Below, piece by piece: positions 45,174 to 53,974 of a stretch of 64,000 bases of DNA; position 1 is the stretch's first letter, and every line of letters starts with the position of its first letter. The stretch is taken from positions 151,883-215,882 of the forward strand of contig NZ_WIAD01000004.1 in the NCBI RefSeq assembly GCF_009618275.1, read 5' to 3'. This stretch comes from Roseimaritima sediminicola. GTDB lineage: Bacteria; Planctomycetota; Planctomycetia; Pirellulales; Pirellulaceae. The notes under the pieces are model-generated. The model was not told the origin of the DNA. It did not search any database and was given only the letters and a program-made list of their open reading frames with translations. A program made the position numbers and the translations under genes.

Positions 45174-45747
45174 TCAATTTCAAAACCATAGATATATCGA
45201 GGCCACCCAGCATTGTACGCCGCCTGGCGATCCCAAGCCCGGGGTGGGTGACACTTTCGTTGCCACCGACCAGCGTGCCAGCATCTATAATGGCCCATCG
45301 CCCCGCACGCCCTATTCAAATCTTAAATCTCCTGACTCCGGCGGATTCTATGTATGAAAAGAATCGTTTTCTCCTCTCTCCCCCAAAGCCTGGCGAGCCT
45401 AAGCGAGCCAGGATTTGGCGGAGAGGGGTCGGGGGGTGAGGGGGAATGCAGCGCAGCAGCACCATTGCCGTATCTGAATGCGGTGCACAGTCCTGGGGAT
45501 CGTACGCCATGAGTCATTCCGTTGCACCCGAGCCCCCTCACCCCCGGCCCCTCTCCCACCACTGCTTCACTCGCTGACGCTCGCGGCGCAGCGGGGGAGA
45601 GGGGAGAAAACATTGCGTTTGACCGCCCCGCGTTGCACATAGATTCCGCCCGTTCCAGCAATCCGCAAATCTCAAATCTCAAATCTCAAATCTCAATCCT
45701 CAATCCGCAATCCTCAATCCTCGATCCTCAAATCTCCAGAGCTTCCC
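45174..45747. repeat. 574-bp spacer: R6 arrays flanking TIR element copy A
   Basis: After ~160 bp with nothing recognisable, an R6-like AAATCTTAAATCTC stretch precedes the TIR element at 45340-45650. A longer R6 array (CAAATCTCAAATCTC, CAATCCTCAATCC) follows at 45664-45735, right up to the DUF1080 gene start. Confidence 0.85.
45340..45650 (+). repeat. TIR-bounded ~311-bp noncoding element, copy A
   Basis: Terminal inverted repeats GGCGGATTCTATGT (45340-45353) and ACATAGATTCCGCC (45637-45650) match at 13 of 14 bases. The interior has two R8 hairpins and a unique middle with CACCATTGCCGTATCTG. It aligns along its whole length with copy B at 47795-48113. It encodes no transposase, so if mobile it would move in trans like a MITE. 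Confidence 0.8.
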
Positions 45748-46533
45748 ATGCTGCGTTTCACCCTGCCCTCCGCGTTACTGCTTGCCGTCTGCTTGAACCT
45801 CTTGGACCTTTCTCCGGCTCGTGCCGAAGTCGGCTTGGGCGCTGCTCCGCCGCCGGGGGCCGATGTGTTGATCGATGGCACGCGGGAAACCCTGGACGAG
45901 AAATGGACCTACTGGCAGGGGCCGGCCTTTGCGTCGAGTCTGCCGATCAAATGGAAGATCGTCGACGATCCGGTCGATGAGGGCACCGTGCTGATGTCCT
46001 TCGACCCGGTGGCCGCCGGTGGCAAGTACGGCACGGCCGACATCGTCACCAAAAAGCCCTACCGCGATTTCCGCTTGCACGTCGAATTCCTGGTGACCAA
46101 ACCCGGCGGCAACAGTGGCGTGTACCTGCAGAACCGCTTTGAAATCCAGGTGCTCGATGGCGATAAAACCAAGCATGGCATGGGGGCGGTGATCAACGAA
46201 ACCGAATCGCCCTACCACCTGTACAACGGCACCGGCAAGTGGAACGCCTACGACATCGTCTTCCGGGCGGCTCGATTCGAGGACGGCAAACTGGTCCAGA
46301 AGCCCTTGGTCACGGTTTACTTCAACGGCCAGAAAGCTCACGAGAACGTCCAGATCAACAAGGTCTGGGGCGGCCCCCGCTCGGGCGTCGACGGCGGCAA
46401 CGATGGCGGGGCCGGCATCACCGATACGCCCCAGGGGCTGAAACTGCAGAACGAAGGTCACGACGTGCGGTACCGCAACACGTGGATCAAACCACTAACG
46501 CTAGCAAAAGCTGACACGTCCTTTTCCGAGTGA
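45748..46533 (+). CDS. Secreted DUF1080 (3-keto-disaccharide hydrolase) protein
   Basis: The 261-residue protein has a signal peptide (LRFTLPSALLLAVCLNLLDL) and one concanavalin-like DUF1080 jelly roll: RDFRLHVEFLVTKPGGNSGVYLQNRFEIQVLD, MGAVINETESPYHLYNGTGKWNAYDIVF, VTVYFNGQKAHEN and GLKLQNEGHDVRYRNTWIKPL. A characterised subset of this family cleaves 3-keto-glycosides. It is secreted and monocistronic, and the substrate is unknown. Confidence 0.9.
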   Translation: MLRFTLPSALLLAVCLNLLDLSPARAEVGLGAAPPPGADVLIDGTRETLDEKWTYWQGPAFASSLPIKWKIVDDPVDEGTVLMSFDPVAAGGKYGTADIVTKKPYRDFRLHVEFLVTKPGGNSGVYLQNRFEIQVLDGDKTKHGMGAVINETESPYHLYNGTGKWNAYDIVFRAARFEDGKLVQKPLVTVYFNGQKAHENVQINKVWGGPRSGVDGGNDGGAGITDTPQGLKLQNEGHDVRYRNTWIKPLTLAKADTSFSE

Positions 46534-46630
46534 TTGTCGTTTGCCGATTGGCGAGCAATGCCTACACTTGGCCGCGGGCTTTGCGCATTTCCCGTCTTCT
46601 GGCTTTCAATCACTTTACGGAATCGATCCC

Positions 46631-47677
46631 ATGCAACGGATGGCAACGCTTCGTTTCAAGACTTGGATGGTGGGCCTCGCGGTCCTGTTGGCACCGAGCT
46701 CGACCGCTTCCGCCCAGCACCAGGAGCAGCGGACGATCCAGTTGGCCTCGGTCGTGCTCAACGAAGCGATGGCGACGCCGGGGAACCGGATCCCGCAGAG
46801 CATGTTGGCTGACGCCCACGGCGTGGCGATCATCCCCAACGTGGTCAAAGGCAGCTTCATCGTCGGCGCCCGCCACGGCCGCGGCGTATTGTTTGTCCGC
46901 GAACCCAGCGGGATCTGGCACGCCCCGGTATTCATCTCGGTCACCGGCGGCAATATCGGTTGGCAGGTCGGCGTGCAGTCCTCGGACATCGTCTTGGTGT
47001 TCAAGACCGCGCGCAGCATTCAGGGCATCCTGGATGGCAAACTGACCCTGGGCGCCGACGTGGCGGCTGCGGCCGGACCGGTGGGCCGCCAGGGCGGGAT
47101 CGCCACCGACGGCCAGTTGGGCGCGGAGATCTACACCTACTCACGCAGCCGCGGCCTGTTCGCGGGCGTCTCAGTCGACGGCTCGGTCCTGCAGATGGAT
47201 CGCTTTGCCAACGGGCTGTACTACCGCAGCGGTCCGGCCGGCCAAGTCACCGTACCGCCGGCGGCGACCCAGCTGACGCAGTTGATCGCCAGCTACGCCG
47301 GCAGCCGCCCCGTGGTCCCGGCCCCGGAGCATACGACGGCACTTCAGGGCGAGTTCGTCCAGCAGTACGGAGCGGCCGAATCGGAAGTGGTCCGCGACCA
47401 ACTGCTGGAGATCGCACCGCGGCTGTTCGCCCTGCTCGACGAGCACTGGTCGACGTACCTGGCCCTGCCGCCCGAATTGCTGCGCGGCGAAGACCCTCCG
47501 CCGCTGGAATTGCAAAGCACGATTGATCGCTTCCGCACGGTCGCCAGCAATACCCAGTACCAGCAGCTGACCAGCCGCCCCGAGTTTCAATCGGTGTTCG
47601 CGCTGCTGAAGCACTACCAGCAGTCTCTGCAAACGTCGCCCACCGAAATACAACTTCCCCCGCCCCCAGCCAAGTGA
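46631..47677 (+). CDS. Secreted SYLF (Ysc84) domain protein
   Basis: The start at the ATG at 46631 gives a clean signal peptide (FKTWMVGLAVLLAPSSTASA); upstream codons do not. The 348-residue protein has the SYLF/Ysc84 domain: AHGVAIIPNVVKGSFIVGARHGRGVL, VFISVTGGNIGWQVGVQSSDIVLVF, KLTLGADVAAAAGPVGRQ and AEIYTYSRSRGLFAGVSVDGS. Eukaryotic SYLF domains bind phosphoinositides, and in bacteria the domain is periplasmic or outer-membrane associated with unclear function. The C-terminal ~130 residues are helical and unrecognised. Confidence 0.9.
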   Translation: MQRMATLRFKTWMVGLAVLLAPSSTASAQHQEQRTIQLASVVLNEAMATPGNRIPQSMLADAHGVAIIPNVVKGSFIVGARHGRGVLFVREPSGIWHAPVFISVTGGNIGWQVGVQSSDIVLVFKTARSIQGILDGKLTLGADVAAAAGPVGRQGGIATDGQLGAEIYTYSRSRGLFAGVSVDGSVLQMDRFANGLYYRSGPAGQVTVPPAATQLTQLIASYAGSRPVVPAPEHTTALQGEFVQQYGAAESEVVRDQLLEIAPRLFALLDEHWSTYLALPPELLRGEDPPPLELQSTIDRFRTVASNTQYQQLTSRPEFQSVFALLKHYQQSLQTSPTEIQLPPPPAK

Positions 47678-48267
47678 GCCAAGGCGAGAAGGCAGAAGGC
47701 GAAAGGCGGAGGACAAACGTAGCCGAACTCGCCAGAGTTTGGACCGCGCATTCCGGTCGAGGACTCCGCGAAAGAAGCGTCTCAGATCTCCTAACTCTAA
47801 CGGATTCTATGTACGAAAAGAAAAGATCTCTCCCCTCTCCCCCAAGGCCTGGCGAGCCTAAGCGAGCCAGGATTTGGGGGAGAGGGGTCGGGGGTGAGGG
47901 GGGAATGCAGAGCAGCAGCACCATTGCCGTATCTGGATACGGTGCACGGCCCTGGGGATCGTACACCATGAGTCATCCCATTGCACCTGAGCCCCCTCAC
48001 CCCCGGCCCCTCTCCCACCACTGCTTCACTCGCTGACGCTCGCGGCGCCGCGGGGGAGAGGGGAGAAAACACTGCATTTGACCTCCCCACGTCGCACATA
48101 GAATCCGTTAGAGTCAGCAGGTCTCAGATCTCAAATCTCAGATCGAGCACGAGCACGAGCACGAAAAACTCGCCACTCGCCACTCCAAACTCTGGCGAGT
48201 TCAGCTACGGGTGGTATCAACCAACAACCAACAACCAACAACCAACAACCAACAACCATCAACCAAC
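47678..48267. repeat. 590-bp spacer: R3, TIR element copy B, R6, R4, R3, R5 in series
   Basis: In order: R3 at 47720-47744, an R6 fragment CTCAGATCTC at 47781, TIR element copy B at 47795-48113, and R6 again at 48118-48142. The R4 hexamers follow at 48144-48165, then R3 at 48184-48208, and R5 heptamers at 48217-48267, which end at the GH32 stop codon. No gene is supported. Confidence 0.88.
47795..48113 (+). repeat. TIR-bounded ~319-bp noncoding element, copy B
   Basis: Perfect 18-bp terminal inverted repeats CTCTAACGGATTCTATGT (47795-47812) and its complement (48096-48113). The interior matches copy A at 45340-45650 almost throughout, including both R8 hairpins. Confidence 0.85.
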
Positions 48268-50280
48268 CTACCACGCCGATTCCAGTTTCTGGACGGTCAG
48301 CGAATGCACTTTCACCTTTCCCCCTTCGGCTCGCATCGCGATCGTGTCCGGGCCGCTGCGGGGGTCGATGTAGTAGGCTCCGAATTGTCGGCCGCCGCCG
48401 ACGAACGCTTCGACGCTTAATCGATCCACCAGAATGCGCAGCCAAACCATGCCTTCGCGCATCGGCACCTCGTCGATCGTCATCACCTCCACCGGTTCGG
48501 CTTGATCGTTCACCCCGGTGTGGAACAGCGAGTTGCGATTGGTGTCATAGCGCAGCGTCACTCGCGGCAGGTCGAAGACGACTTGCTGGGCATCCCCCGG
48601 TGAGAACAACACCTCCAAGTCCACCAGATCCAGTTCGCCGACACCTTTCAGAGCGTTCGCGCCGGGTTCGAGCGTCATCCCGTCGGCTTTCCAGTTCTGC
48701 TGGACCAGTTTGTTGATCTCTTGGATCGGCCAGCAGAACAAGCGTACGCCTTTGGGCGTCGTCCGCAGCTGCAGCTCGTAGGGAAAGCTCATCTGTTGAT
48801 TGTGCGGCACGCCGTAGTGTGTGGCCGAATTGGGACCGCCGCGCATCCAGCCCATCTGAACGGCGCGTCCCTCCGGGGCATTGTTAAACGTTTGAGCGGC
48901 GTAGAAATTCCCTCGGCCCATCTTCAGTGCCGGCGTCTCGGAAACAAAGCGCTGACCATCGAATTGGCCGATCTCGTAATCAAAGCTGGCGTCGTACAGC
49001 AACCATTTCGTGTCCTGTTCGTCGCCGTCGACCGCCAAGGGCAACAGGTCCATGCATTCGAAGGCCCAGTCACGCATCAGGTCCGAAGCGAATTGCCAGT
49101 CGACCAGGTTGTCGGAGGTGAAGAATCGAATGCGGCCCGGGTCCCGCTGCACCCACAACACCATCACCCACTGCTTCGACGGCTCGTGCCAAAACACTTT
49201 GGGGTCGCGTTCGCCGCTGTTGAAGCCTTGGTTCTCGACCACGGGGCGGCCTTCGTTCCAGTACTTCCAGGTAGCCCCACCGTCGGTGCTGTAGGCCATC
49301 GCTTGGTAGAAGGCGGGTTTGGCGGCGAAAGTGAAGAACGCGCACAGCGTTTTGGTGTCACCCTCCTGGACGCCCAAGCGGTTGTTGTGATCGACGACGG
49401 CCGTGCCGGAAAAGATCGTCCCGGAGCGGCGGTCCACGCGGTAGGGCAACAGCGCGTGCGGCTGCTGGGTCCAGTGCACCATGTCGGGACTGGTCGCATG
49501 TCCCCAGGTCATATTGCCCCACACGGTCGCCAGCGGATTGTGCTGGAAGAACAGATGGTACCGCCGGCCGTCGTAGACCATGCCATTGGGATCGTTCAAC
49601 CAGTTCCGCTTCGAGACGAAGTGAAACTGCGGCCGGTAGCGTTGGTCATAGCCGACGTCGGGGTAGCTGGTCGCCGTGATCCCATCGGCCAGCGCAAACT
49701 CCTTGGACGTATCGACCACCGGCTGGTCGGTGCCGCGGAAGTCGTCGACATTGATATGCCCCCAGCCACCGCTGGCCGCATCGAAGACCTGCAGCCGAGC
49801 TTCGCGGCCAACGTACTGCCGCACGTTCGCGCTGTAGGGAACCATCGTCTCGCTGTCGATGCCTGTGGCCAGTTCGACGCGTTCGTCGCCGACCAACAGC
49901 CGCACGCCGACTTCGCCCGGCAAGTTCCCCGCTCCGATGCGAAAGCTGATGTAGGGACGCCGAATCGTAAACGGCTGGCTGGTCAGCGTTCCGGTCGGTT
50001 GGTCACCGCGAGTCGCCCCGGGCTGGCCCACCGCTCCGGTGTAGCGTTCGAAGCCGCCGATCCACCACTCGCCCTGCACGTTGGCCGTTTCGCGGTTCCG
50101 TGCTCGGCTGTTGTCCCCTTTGGTCGGCTGATCGACAAACGCCTCGCCTTCGGCCGTCCAGCCTTCAAGCGTGCCGGTTTCGAAGTCCGAATTGGGAAAC
50201 AGCAACTCGTCCCCCTGGCTTCGGCCCATCAAACAAACCGACAGCAACAGCCCACACACCAGTCCCACGTTTCTCATCAT
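48268..50280 (-). CDS. Secreted glycoside hydrolase family 32 (levanase/fructanase type)
   Basis: The 670-residue protein starts at an ATG at 50280 (a TTG three bases earlier is possible), with signal RNVGLVCGLLLSVCLMG. Residues ~25-185 are a beta-sandwich resembling a carbohydrate-binding module (NSDFETGTLEGWTAEGEAFV). Then comes the five-bladed GH32 propeller with nucleophile block WLNDPNGM, the transition-state stabiliser GERDPKVFW and the acid/base block FECMDLLPL. The GH32 C-terminal beta-sandwich ends the protein. The family hydrolyses levan, inulin or sucrose, and secretion plus a binding module suggests an extracellular fructan as substrate. The stop codon abuts the R5 array. Confidence 0.94.
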   Translation of the reverse strand: MMRNVGLVCGLLLSVCLMGRSQGDELLFPNSDFETGTLEGWTAEGEAFVDQPTKGDNSRARNRETANVQGEWWIGGFERYTGAVGQPGATRGDQPTGTLTSQPFTIRRPYISFRIGAGNLPGEVGVRLLVGDERVELATGIDSETMVPYSANVRQYVGREARLQVFDAASGGWGHINVDDFRGTDQPVVDTSKEFALADGITATSYPDVGYDQRYRPQFHFVSKRNWLNDPNGMVYDGRRYHLFFQHNPLATVWGNMTWGHATSPDMVHWTQQPHALLPYRVDRRSGTIFSGTAVVDHNNRLGVQEGDTKTLCAFFTFAAKPAFYQAMAYSTDGGATWKYWNEGRPVVENQGFNSGERDPKVFWHEPSKQWVMVLWVQRDPGRIRFFTSDNLVDWQFASDLMRDWAFECMDLLPLAVDGDEQDTKWLLYDASFDYEIGQFDGQRFVSETPALKMGRGNFYAAQTFNNAPEGRAVQMGWMRGGPNSATHYGVPHNQQMSFPYELQLRTTPKGVRLFCWPIQEINKLVQQNWKADGMTLEPGANALKGVGELDLVDLEVLFSPGDAQQVVFDLPRVTLRYDTNRNSLFHTGVNDQAEPVEVMTIDEVPMREGMVWLRILVDRLSVEAFVGGGRQFGAYYIDPRSGPDTIAMRAEGGKVKVHSLTVQKLESAW

Positions 50281-50476
50281 CAACCTATCGAAAAAAAACC
50301 TTCGCGACCTCGAATCATTTTTTCCGGCGCAGCCCCGTCACATCGCCCCGCGTTTTTCAGGCCTCCCATCATAACTCCCCCGCCCCCTAGCCGCGGTTCC
50401 CCTACGCCTCGCGTCTCCCCAGCGGCACGAACTTTGCTCTACCCCCTCGTCTCCCTTCGCTCATCTTTGGATTGCC

Positions 50477-51712
50477 ATGTCTGCTCTGCGGTTCTGCTGG
50501 TCGTTTCTCTTGCTGTTGTGCTTGGCGGCCCCGCTCTCGGCTCAGGATCTGACCGGCTCGGGGGAATCGGCCGACGAGCCGGCCAGCGAGGCCGAATCCG
50601 ATGCGCCGGCCGAGCAGATTGGCGTCAAGGACATCGCCGACGACGACGCCATCCGCAATCGGCTTGAGAAGATCTATGCGGCGGCCAGCAACGCCGGTTG
50701 GTTGACCGGCAGCGAGGTCGTTGTCGACAGCGGCATCGTCACGCTGACCGGGCAAGCCGACACCGCCGAGCACCGCGAGTGGGCGAGCAAAGTCGCGAGA
50801 AACACCGAAGACGTCGTCGCCGTGATCAACGAATTGGCTCTGGACGACACGGTCAGCCTCCAGAACACGCAGACCACCGTTCGCGAGTCCCTGGAAACGT
50901 TGTGGTCGGATTTCCTGGAACGTTCGCCGCTGCTGTTGATCGCTCTGATCGCACTGATCCTGACGTACCTGTTGGCCAAGGCCATCGGCTGGGCGGTCGA
51001 GCGGTTGCTGGACAAGCGCGGGCTGCGCACCAGTTTAAAGGATCTGATCTACCAGCTGACCACGATTGCGGTCTGGATTGTCGGTCTACTGATCGCCACG
51101 GTGATCGCCTTTCCGGGAATGACTCCGGCCAAAGCGCTAACGGTCCTGGGGCTCGGTTCGGTCGCCATCGGCTTTGCCTTCAAAGACATTTTCGAAAACT
51201 TTTTCGCCGGTATCCTGATCCTCTGGCGCTACCCCTTCGACCGCGGCGACTTCATCAGCTGTAACGACATGGTGGGCAAAGTTGAACAGATCACGATCCG
51301 CAACACGCTGATTCGGCGGCTCGACGGCGAACTGGCCGTCGTGCCCAACGCCAATCTGTTCAAGAACCAGGTCGATGTCCTGACCAGCCAACCGCAGCGG
51401 CGCGTGCGGCTGACCTGCGGCGTCGCCTACGACGAGGACGTGGACCAAGCGCGCAAGGTGATCCACGAAGCGGTCGCGGGATGCGACAGCGTGCAAGGCA
51501 AACGCACGGTCGAAATCTTTGCCCAGGAGTTTGCCGATTCCAGTGTCAATTTCGAAGTCGCCTGGTGGACCGGCAGCAAACCCGTGGACATCCGCCGCAG
51601 CCGTGACGAAGTGGTCGCGGCGATCAAGCGAGCCCTGGACAAAGCCGGCATCGAGATCCCCTTCCCCTACCGCACGCTCACCTTCAAAGACGAAACCCTT
51701 TTCAAGAACTAG
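50477..51712 (+). CDS. MscS mechanosensitive channel with N-terminal BON domain
   Basis: The 411-residue protein has a signal peptide (FCWSFLLLLCLAAPLSAQ), an acidic linker, and a BON domain at residues ~50-120 (DDAIRNRLEKIYAAASN and VTLTGQADTAEHREWASKVARNTEDVVAVINEL). Three membrane helices follow; the pore-lining one is ALTVLGLGSVAIGFAFKDIFENFFAGILIL, then the MscS beta domain (NDMVGKVEQITIRNTLIRRLDGELAVVPNA). It should open under membrane tension. BON domains bind phospholipid or the envelope. The stop codon TAG overlaps the first R1 repeat of the following array. Confidence 0.93.
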   Translation: MSALRFCWSFLLLLCLAAPLSAQDLTGSGESADEPASEAESDAPAEQIGVKDIADDDAIRNRLEKIYAAASNAGWLTGSEVVVDSGIVTLTGQADTAEHREWASKVARNTEDVVAVINELALDDTVSLQNTQTTVRESLETLWSDFLERSPLLLIALIALILTYLLAKAIGWAVERLLDKRGLRTSLKDLIYQLTTIAVWIVGLLIATVIAFPGMTPAKALTVLGLGSVAIGFAFKDIFENFFAGILILWRYPFDRGDFISCNDMVGKVEQITIRNTLIRRLDGELAVVPNANLFKNQVDVLTSQPQRRVRLTCGVAYDEDVDQARKVIHEAVAGCDSVQGKRTVEIFAQEFADSSVNFEVAWWTGSKPVDIRRSRDEVVAAIKRALDKAGIEIPFPYRTLTFKDETLFKN

Positions 51713-51899
51713 TGGCATAGGCTTCCAGCCTGTGAACAGTGGCATAGGCTTCCAGCCTGTGAACAGTGGCATAGGCTTCCAGCCTGTGAACAGTGGCATA
51801 GGCTTCCAGCCTGTGAACAGTGGCATAGGCTTCCAGCCTGTGAACAGCGGCATAGGCTTCCAGCCTGTGAACAGTGGCATAGGCTTCCAGCCTGTGAAA
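51711..51899 (+). repeat. Tandem array of seven 27-bp R1 units
   Basis: Seven head-to-tail copies start at 51711, 51738, 51765, 51792, 51819, 51846 and 51873. Only the sixth differs (AGCGGCAT for AGTGGCAT). Units follow directly with no spacers, so this is not a CRISPR. The first unit supplies the AG of the mscS stop codon TAG. The remaining ~116 bp to the next gene show nothing. Confidence 0.95.
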
Positions 51900-52015
51900 G
51901 CCCCCACGCACCACCACGACCTTCACCCACGCCGAAATCACTATTGCGATCCCTCAACAGAATCAACACCACCGGAGAACTATCCGCCCCGCCCTACCCT
52001 ATCGAAGACGTACCG

Positions 52016-52549
52016 ATGAAGCTCGTCGCCTACACGCTTGCCGCCCTGTTTCTTGCCAGCACGTTCTCCGTAGGCCAGGCCGCCAACCAACCGCTCGCGA
52101 CGCCACGCGAGGCCTCGTCCCTCAAGGCCGACGCCGCATCGAACCAGCACCGCGAAGCTTCGGACCCGGCAGACGTACCTGCAGCAAGGAAGGCGGAACT
52201 GAAAGCGGACCAGAAATACGACCAGCGCATCTACCGCGTCGCCGATCTGATACGGGCGACCAAGAACCCTGCACACGAGGGTGAAACTGCCGACGGTGAT
52301 TGGACCGCGAAGGACCTTGCTCCGATCATGAATTACCTCCAGACCAAGGTCGCACCGGCCACCTGGGGACAAACACGAAAGGGCAACGCCACGCTCGCAC
52401 CCTATCCGAAAAACGCTTCGCTGGTGATCTTTCAAAGCCGGCACGTGCACGAAGAAATTGGCAAGGAACTCGCAAGGCTCCGCGAAGCCTATCAAGTCAT
52501 CGACCAATTTGCGCAGCTCGCCAACGCCGCAGACATGCCGACGAAGTAG
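52016..52549 (+). CDS. Secreted hypothetical protein, 177 aa
   Basis: The start at the ATG at 52016 gives MKLVAYTLAALFLASTFSVG, a signal peptide; upstream in-frame codons are non-coding. The mature protein is charged and helical: ARKAELKADQKYDQRIYRVADLI, then WTAKDLAPIMNYLQTKVAPATWG, LVIFQSRHVHEEIGKELARLREAYQVI. The segment that places a WG before a strand ending in hydrophobic residues and a helix resembles short periplasmic proteins of planctomycetes with no assigned role. No family is recognised. Confidence 0.7.
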   Translation: MKLVAYTLAALFLASTFSVGQAANQPLATPREASSLKADAASNQHREASDPADVPAARKAELKADQKYDQRIYRVADLIRATKNPAHEGETADGDWTAKDLAPIMNYLQTKVAPATWGQTRKGNATLAPYPKNASLVIFQSRHVHEEIGKELARLREAYQVIDQFAQLANAADMPTK

Positions 52550-52678
52550 AGCCCGGCGTTCGTCGAGAGTCGAAGAAGACGCTGTTACGGAACCACAAGA
52601 CCTGTGTCAGCCCGCGGCCTCCGGCGAGACCGGCACGGTTCACGGCGCTACGGTTTTTCGCGGCCCAGCGGCTTTCCT

Positions 52679-52701
52679 CACAGGCTGGAAGCCTATGCCA
52701 C
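52679..52701 (-). repeat. Single R1 unit directly behind a tRNA gene
   Basis: An R1 copy read on the minus strand, beginning two bases beyond the tRNA-Arg 3' end, where it could act as a processing or termination hairpin. Confidence 0.88.
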
Positions 52702-52703
52702 AG

Positions 52704-52777
<74 letters not shown>

Positions 52778-53004
52778 GTGATTGCGGGCCATTTTAACGC
52801 TCGGTCCGCTCGCCGGGCAGGCCCATTGTCGCTCGGCTGTCTCAGCCGAAACCCATCGCCTTCTCGGCCGGGACGGCCGAGCTACTTTCGGCGGAGCGAA
52901 AGGCGACACTTTTGCCCGCTAGCGCTGTGCTCGCTCAGCCGATAAACTGCGGTTCAACCGCACCCCTGCATCCGCCTTCCCACCCTTACCCTGACCTGGC
53001 TGCG
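52778..53004. repeat. Spacer with one R2 copy; rest unremarkable
   Basis: GAGCTACTTTCGGCGGAGCGAAAGG-type R2 at 52881-52905. The flanking sequence between the tRNA and the methylase start shows no gene. Confidence 0.7.
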
Positions 53005-53892
53005 ATGACTCAATCCCCCCTGTTCGAAGATGCCCAAATGGCGGCTAAGCCGAACGCTGCGATCGACAACAAGCAAACCAAGGGCAAACCAAAACCAAAA
53101 CCATTGACCCAGCCGCTGAAGTGGCATGGCGGCAAACATTATTTGGCCAAACGCATCATCGATCTGATGCCCGAGCATCTGCATTACGTCGAACCGTTTT
53201 TCGGCGGCGGTTCGGTGCTGCTGAACAAAGACCCTCACGGCGTCTCGGAAGTCATCAATGACGTCCATCGGGAACTGACCAATTTCTGGCGCACCCTGCA
53301 GGACGAAGAGCGGTTTGCTCGGTTCATGCGAGTGGTCGAAGCGGTCCCGTTCTCCGAAGTCGAATGGAAGGAATCCTTCGAGCCGACCGACGACCCGATC
53401 GAGCAGGCCGTGCGATTCTTCATCCGCTGCCGCCAAAGCCGGGCCGGCAAGCTGAACGCCTTCGCGACGCTCAGCCGTAACCGCACGCGGCGACAGATGA
53501 ACGAACAGGCTTCCTCGTGGATGAACGCCGTCAACGGCCTGCCCGAGATCGCCCGGCGGATGCGGCGCGTGGTCGTGCTGTGCCAGGACGCCGTCAAGGT
53601 CGTCAAGCGACAGGACGGCGACAACACCCTGTTCTATCTCGACCCGCCCTACGTGCACGAAAGCCGCGTCACCACGGCGGATTACGATTTCGAAATGACC
53701 ACCGAACAGCACGAACGGCTGCTCGACGCGATCTGCCAGTGCAAAGGCAAAGTCCTGTTGTCGGGCTACCCGAACGAGCTGTACGACCAGCGGTTGAAAG
53801 ACTGGAACGTGGTCGACATCCAGATCGACAACAAGGCGTCGAGCAAAAAGAACAAGCCCAAGATGACCGAACGGCTGTGGATGAATTATTGA
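53005..53892 (+). CDS. DNA adenine methyltransferase, D12 class (Dam-like)
   Basis: The start is the ATG at 53005 (MTQSPLFEDAQMAAK). The 295-residue protein has a Lys/Pro-rich N-terminus, then PLKWHGGKHYLAKRIIDLMP (the family's KWxGGK start), the SAM motif VEPFFGGGSVL and the catalytic motif DPPY (Asp213-Tyr216). It transfers a methyl group from SAM to N6 of adenine. No restriction endonuclease is adjacent, so it looks like an orphan methylase, possibly phage-derived, for replication or expression control or protection. The recognition site cannot be read. R1 repeats fill the space to the convergent gene. Confidence 0.92.
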   Translation: MTQSPLFEDAQMAAKPNAAIDNKQTKGKPKPKPLTQPLKWHGGKHYLAKRIIDLMPEHLHYVEPFFGGGSVLLNKDPHGVSEVINDVHRELTNFWRTLQDEERFARFMRVVEAVPFSEVEWKESFEPTDDPIEQAVRFFIRCRQSRAGKLNAFATLSRNRTRRQMNEQASSWMNAVNGLPEIARRMRRVVVLCQDAVKVVKRQDGDNTLFYLDPPYVHESRVTTADYDFEMTTEQHERLLDAICQCKGKVLLSGYPNELYDQRLKDWNVVDIQIDNKASSKKNKPKMTERLWMNY

Positions 53893-53893
53893 T

Positions 53894-53974
53894 CACAGGC
53901 TGGAAGCCTATGCCACTGCTCACAGGCTGGAAGCCTATGCCACTGCCCACAGGCTGGAAGCCTATGCCACTGCT
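53894..53974 (-). repeat. Three tandem R1 units filling a convergent spacer
   Basis: Copies start at 53894, 53921 and 53948 (27-bp period). They occupy all 81 bp between the stop codons of the methylase and SGNH hydrolase genes, which suggests a bidirectional 3'-end function. Confidence 0.93.

Noticed and set aside
48721..50667. 648-codon open frame on the plus strand
   Set aside because: Antisense to the GH32 gene, whose WLNDPNG and RDPKVF motifs show the true strand.
51711..51899. CRISPR-like array of 27-bp repeats
   Set aside because: The seven units are contiguous with no unique spacers and no cas genes are near; it is a tandem R1 repeat.
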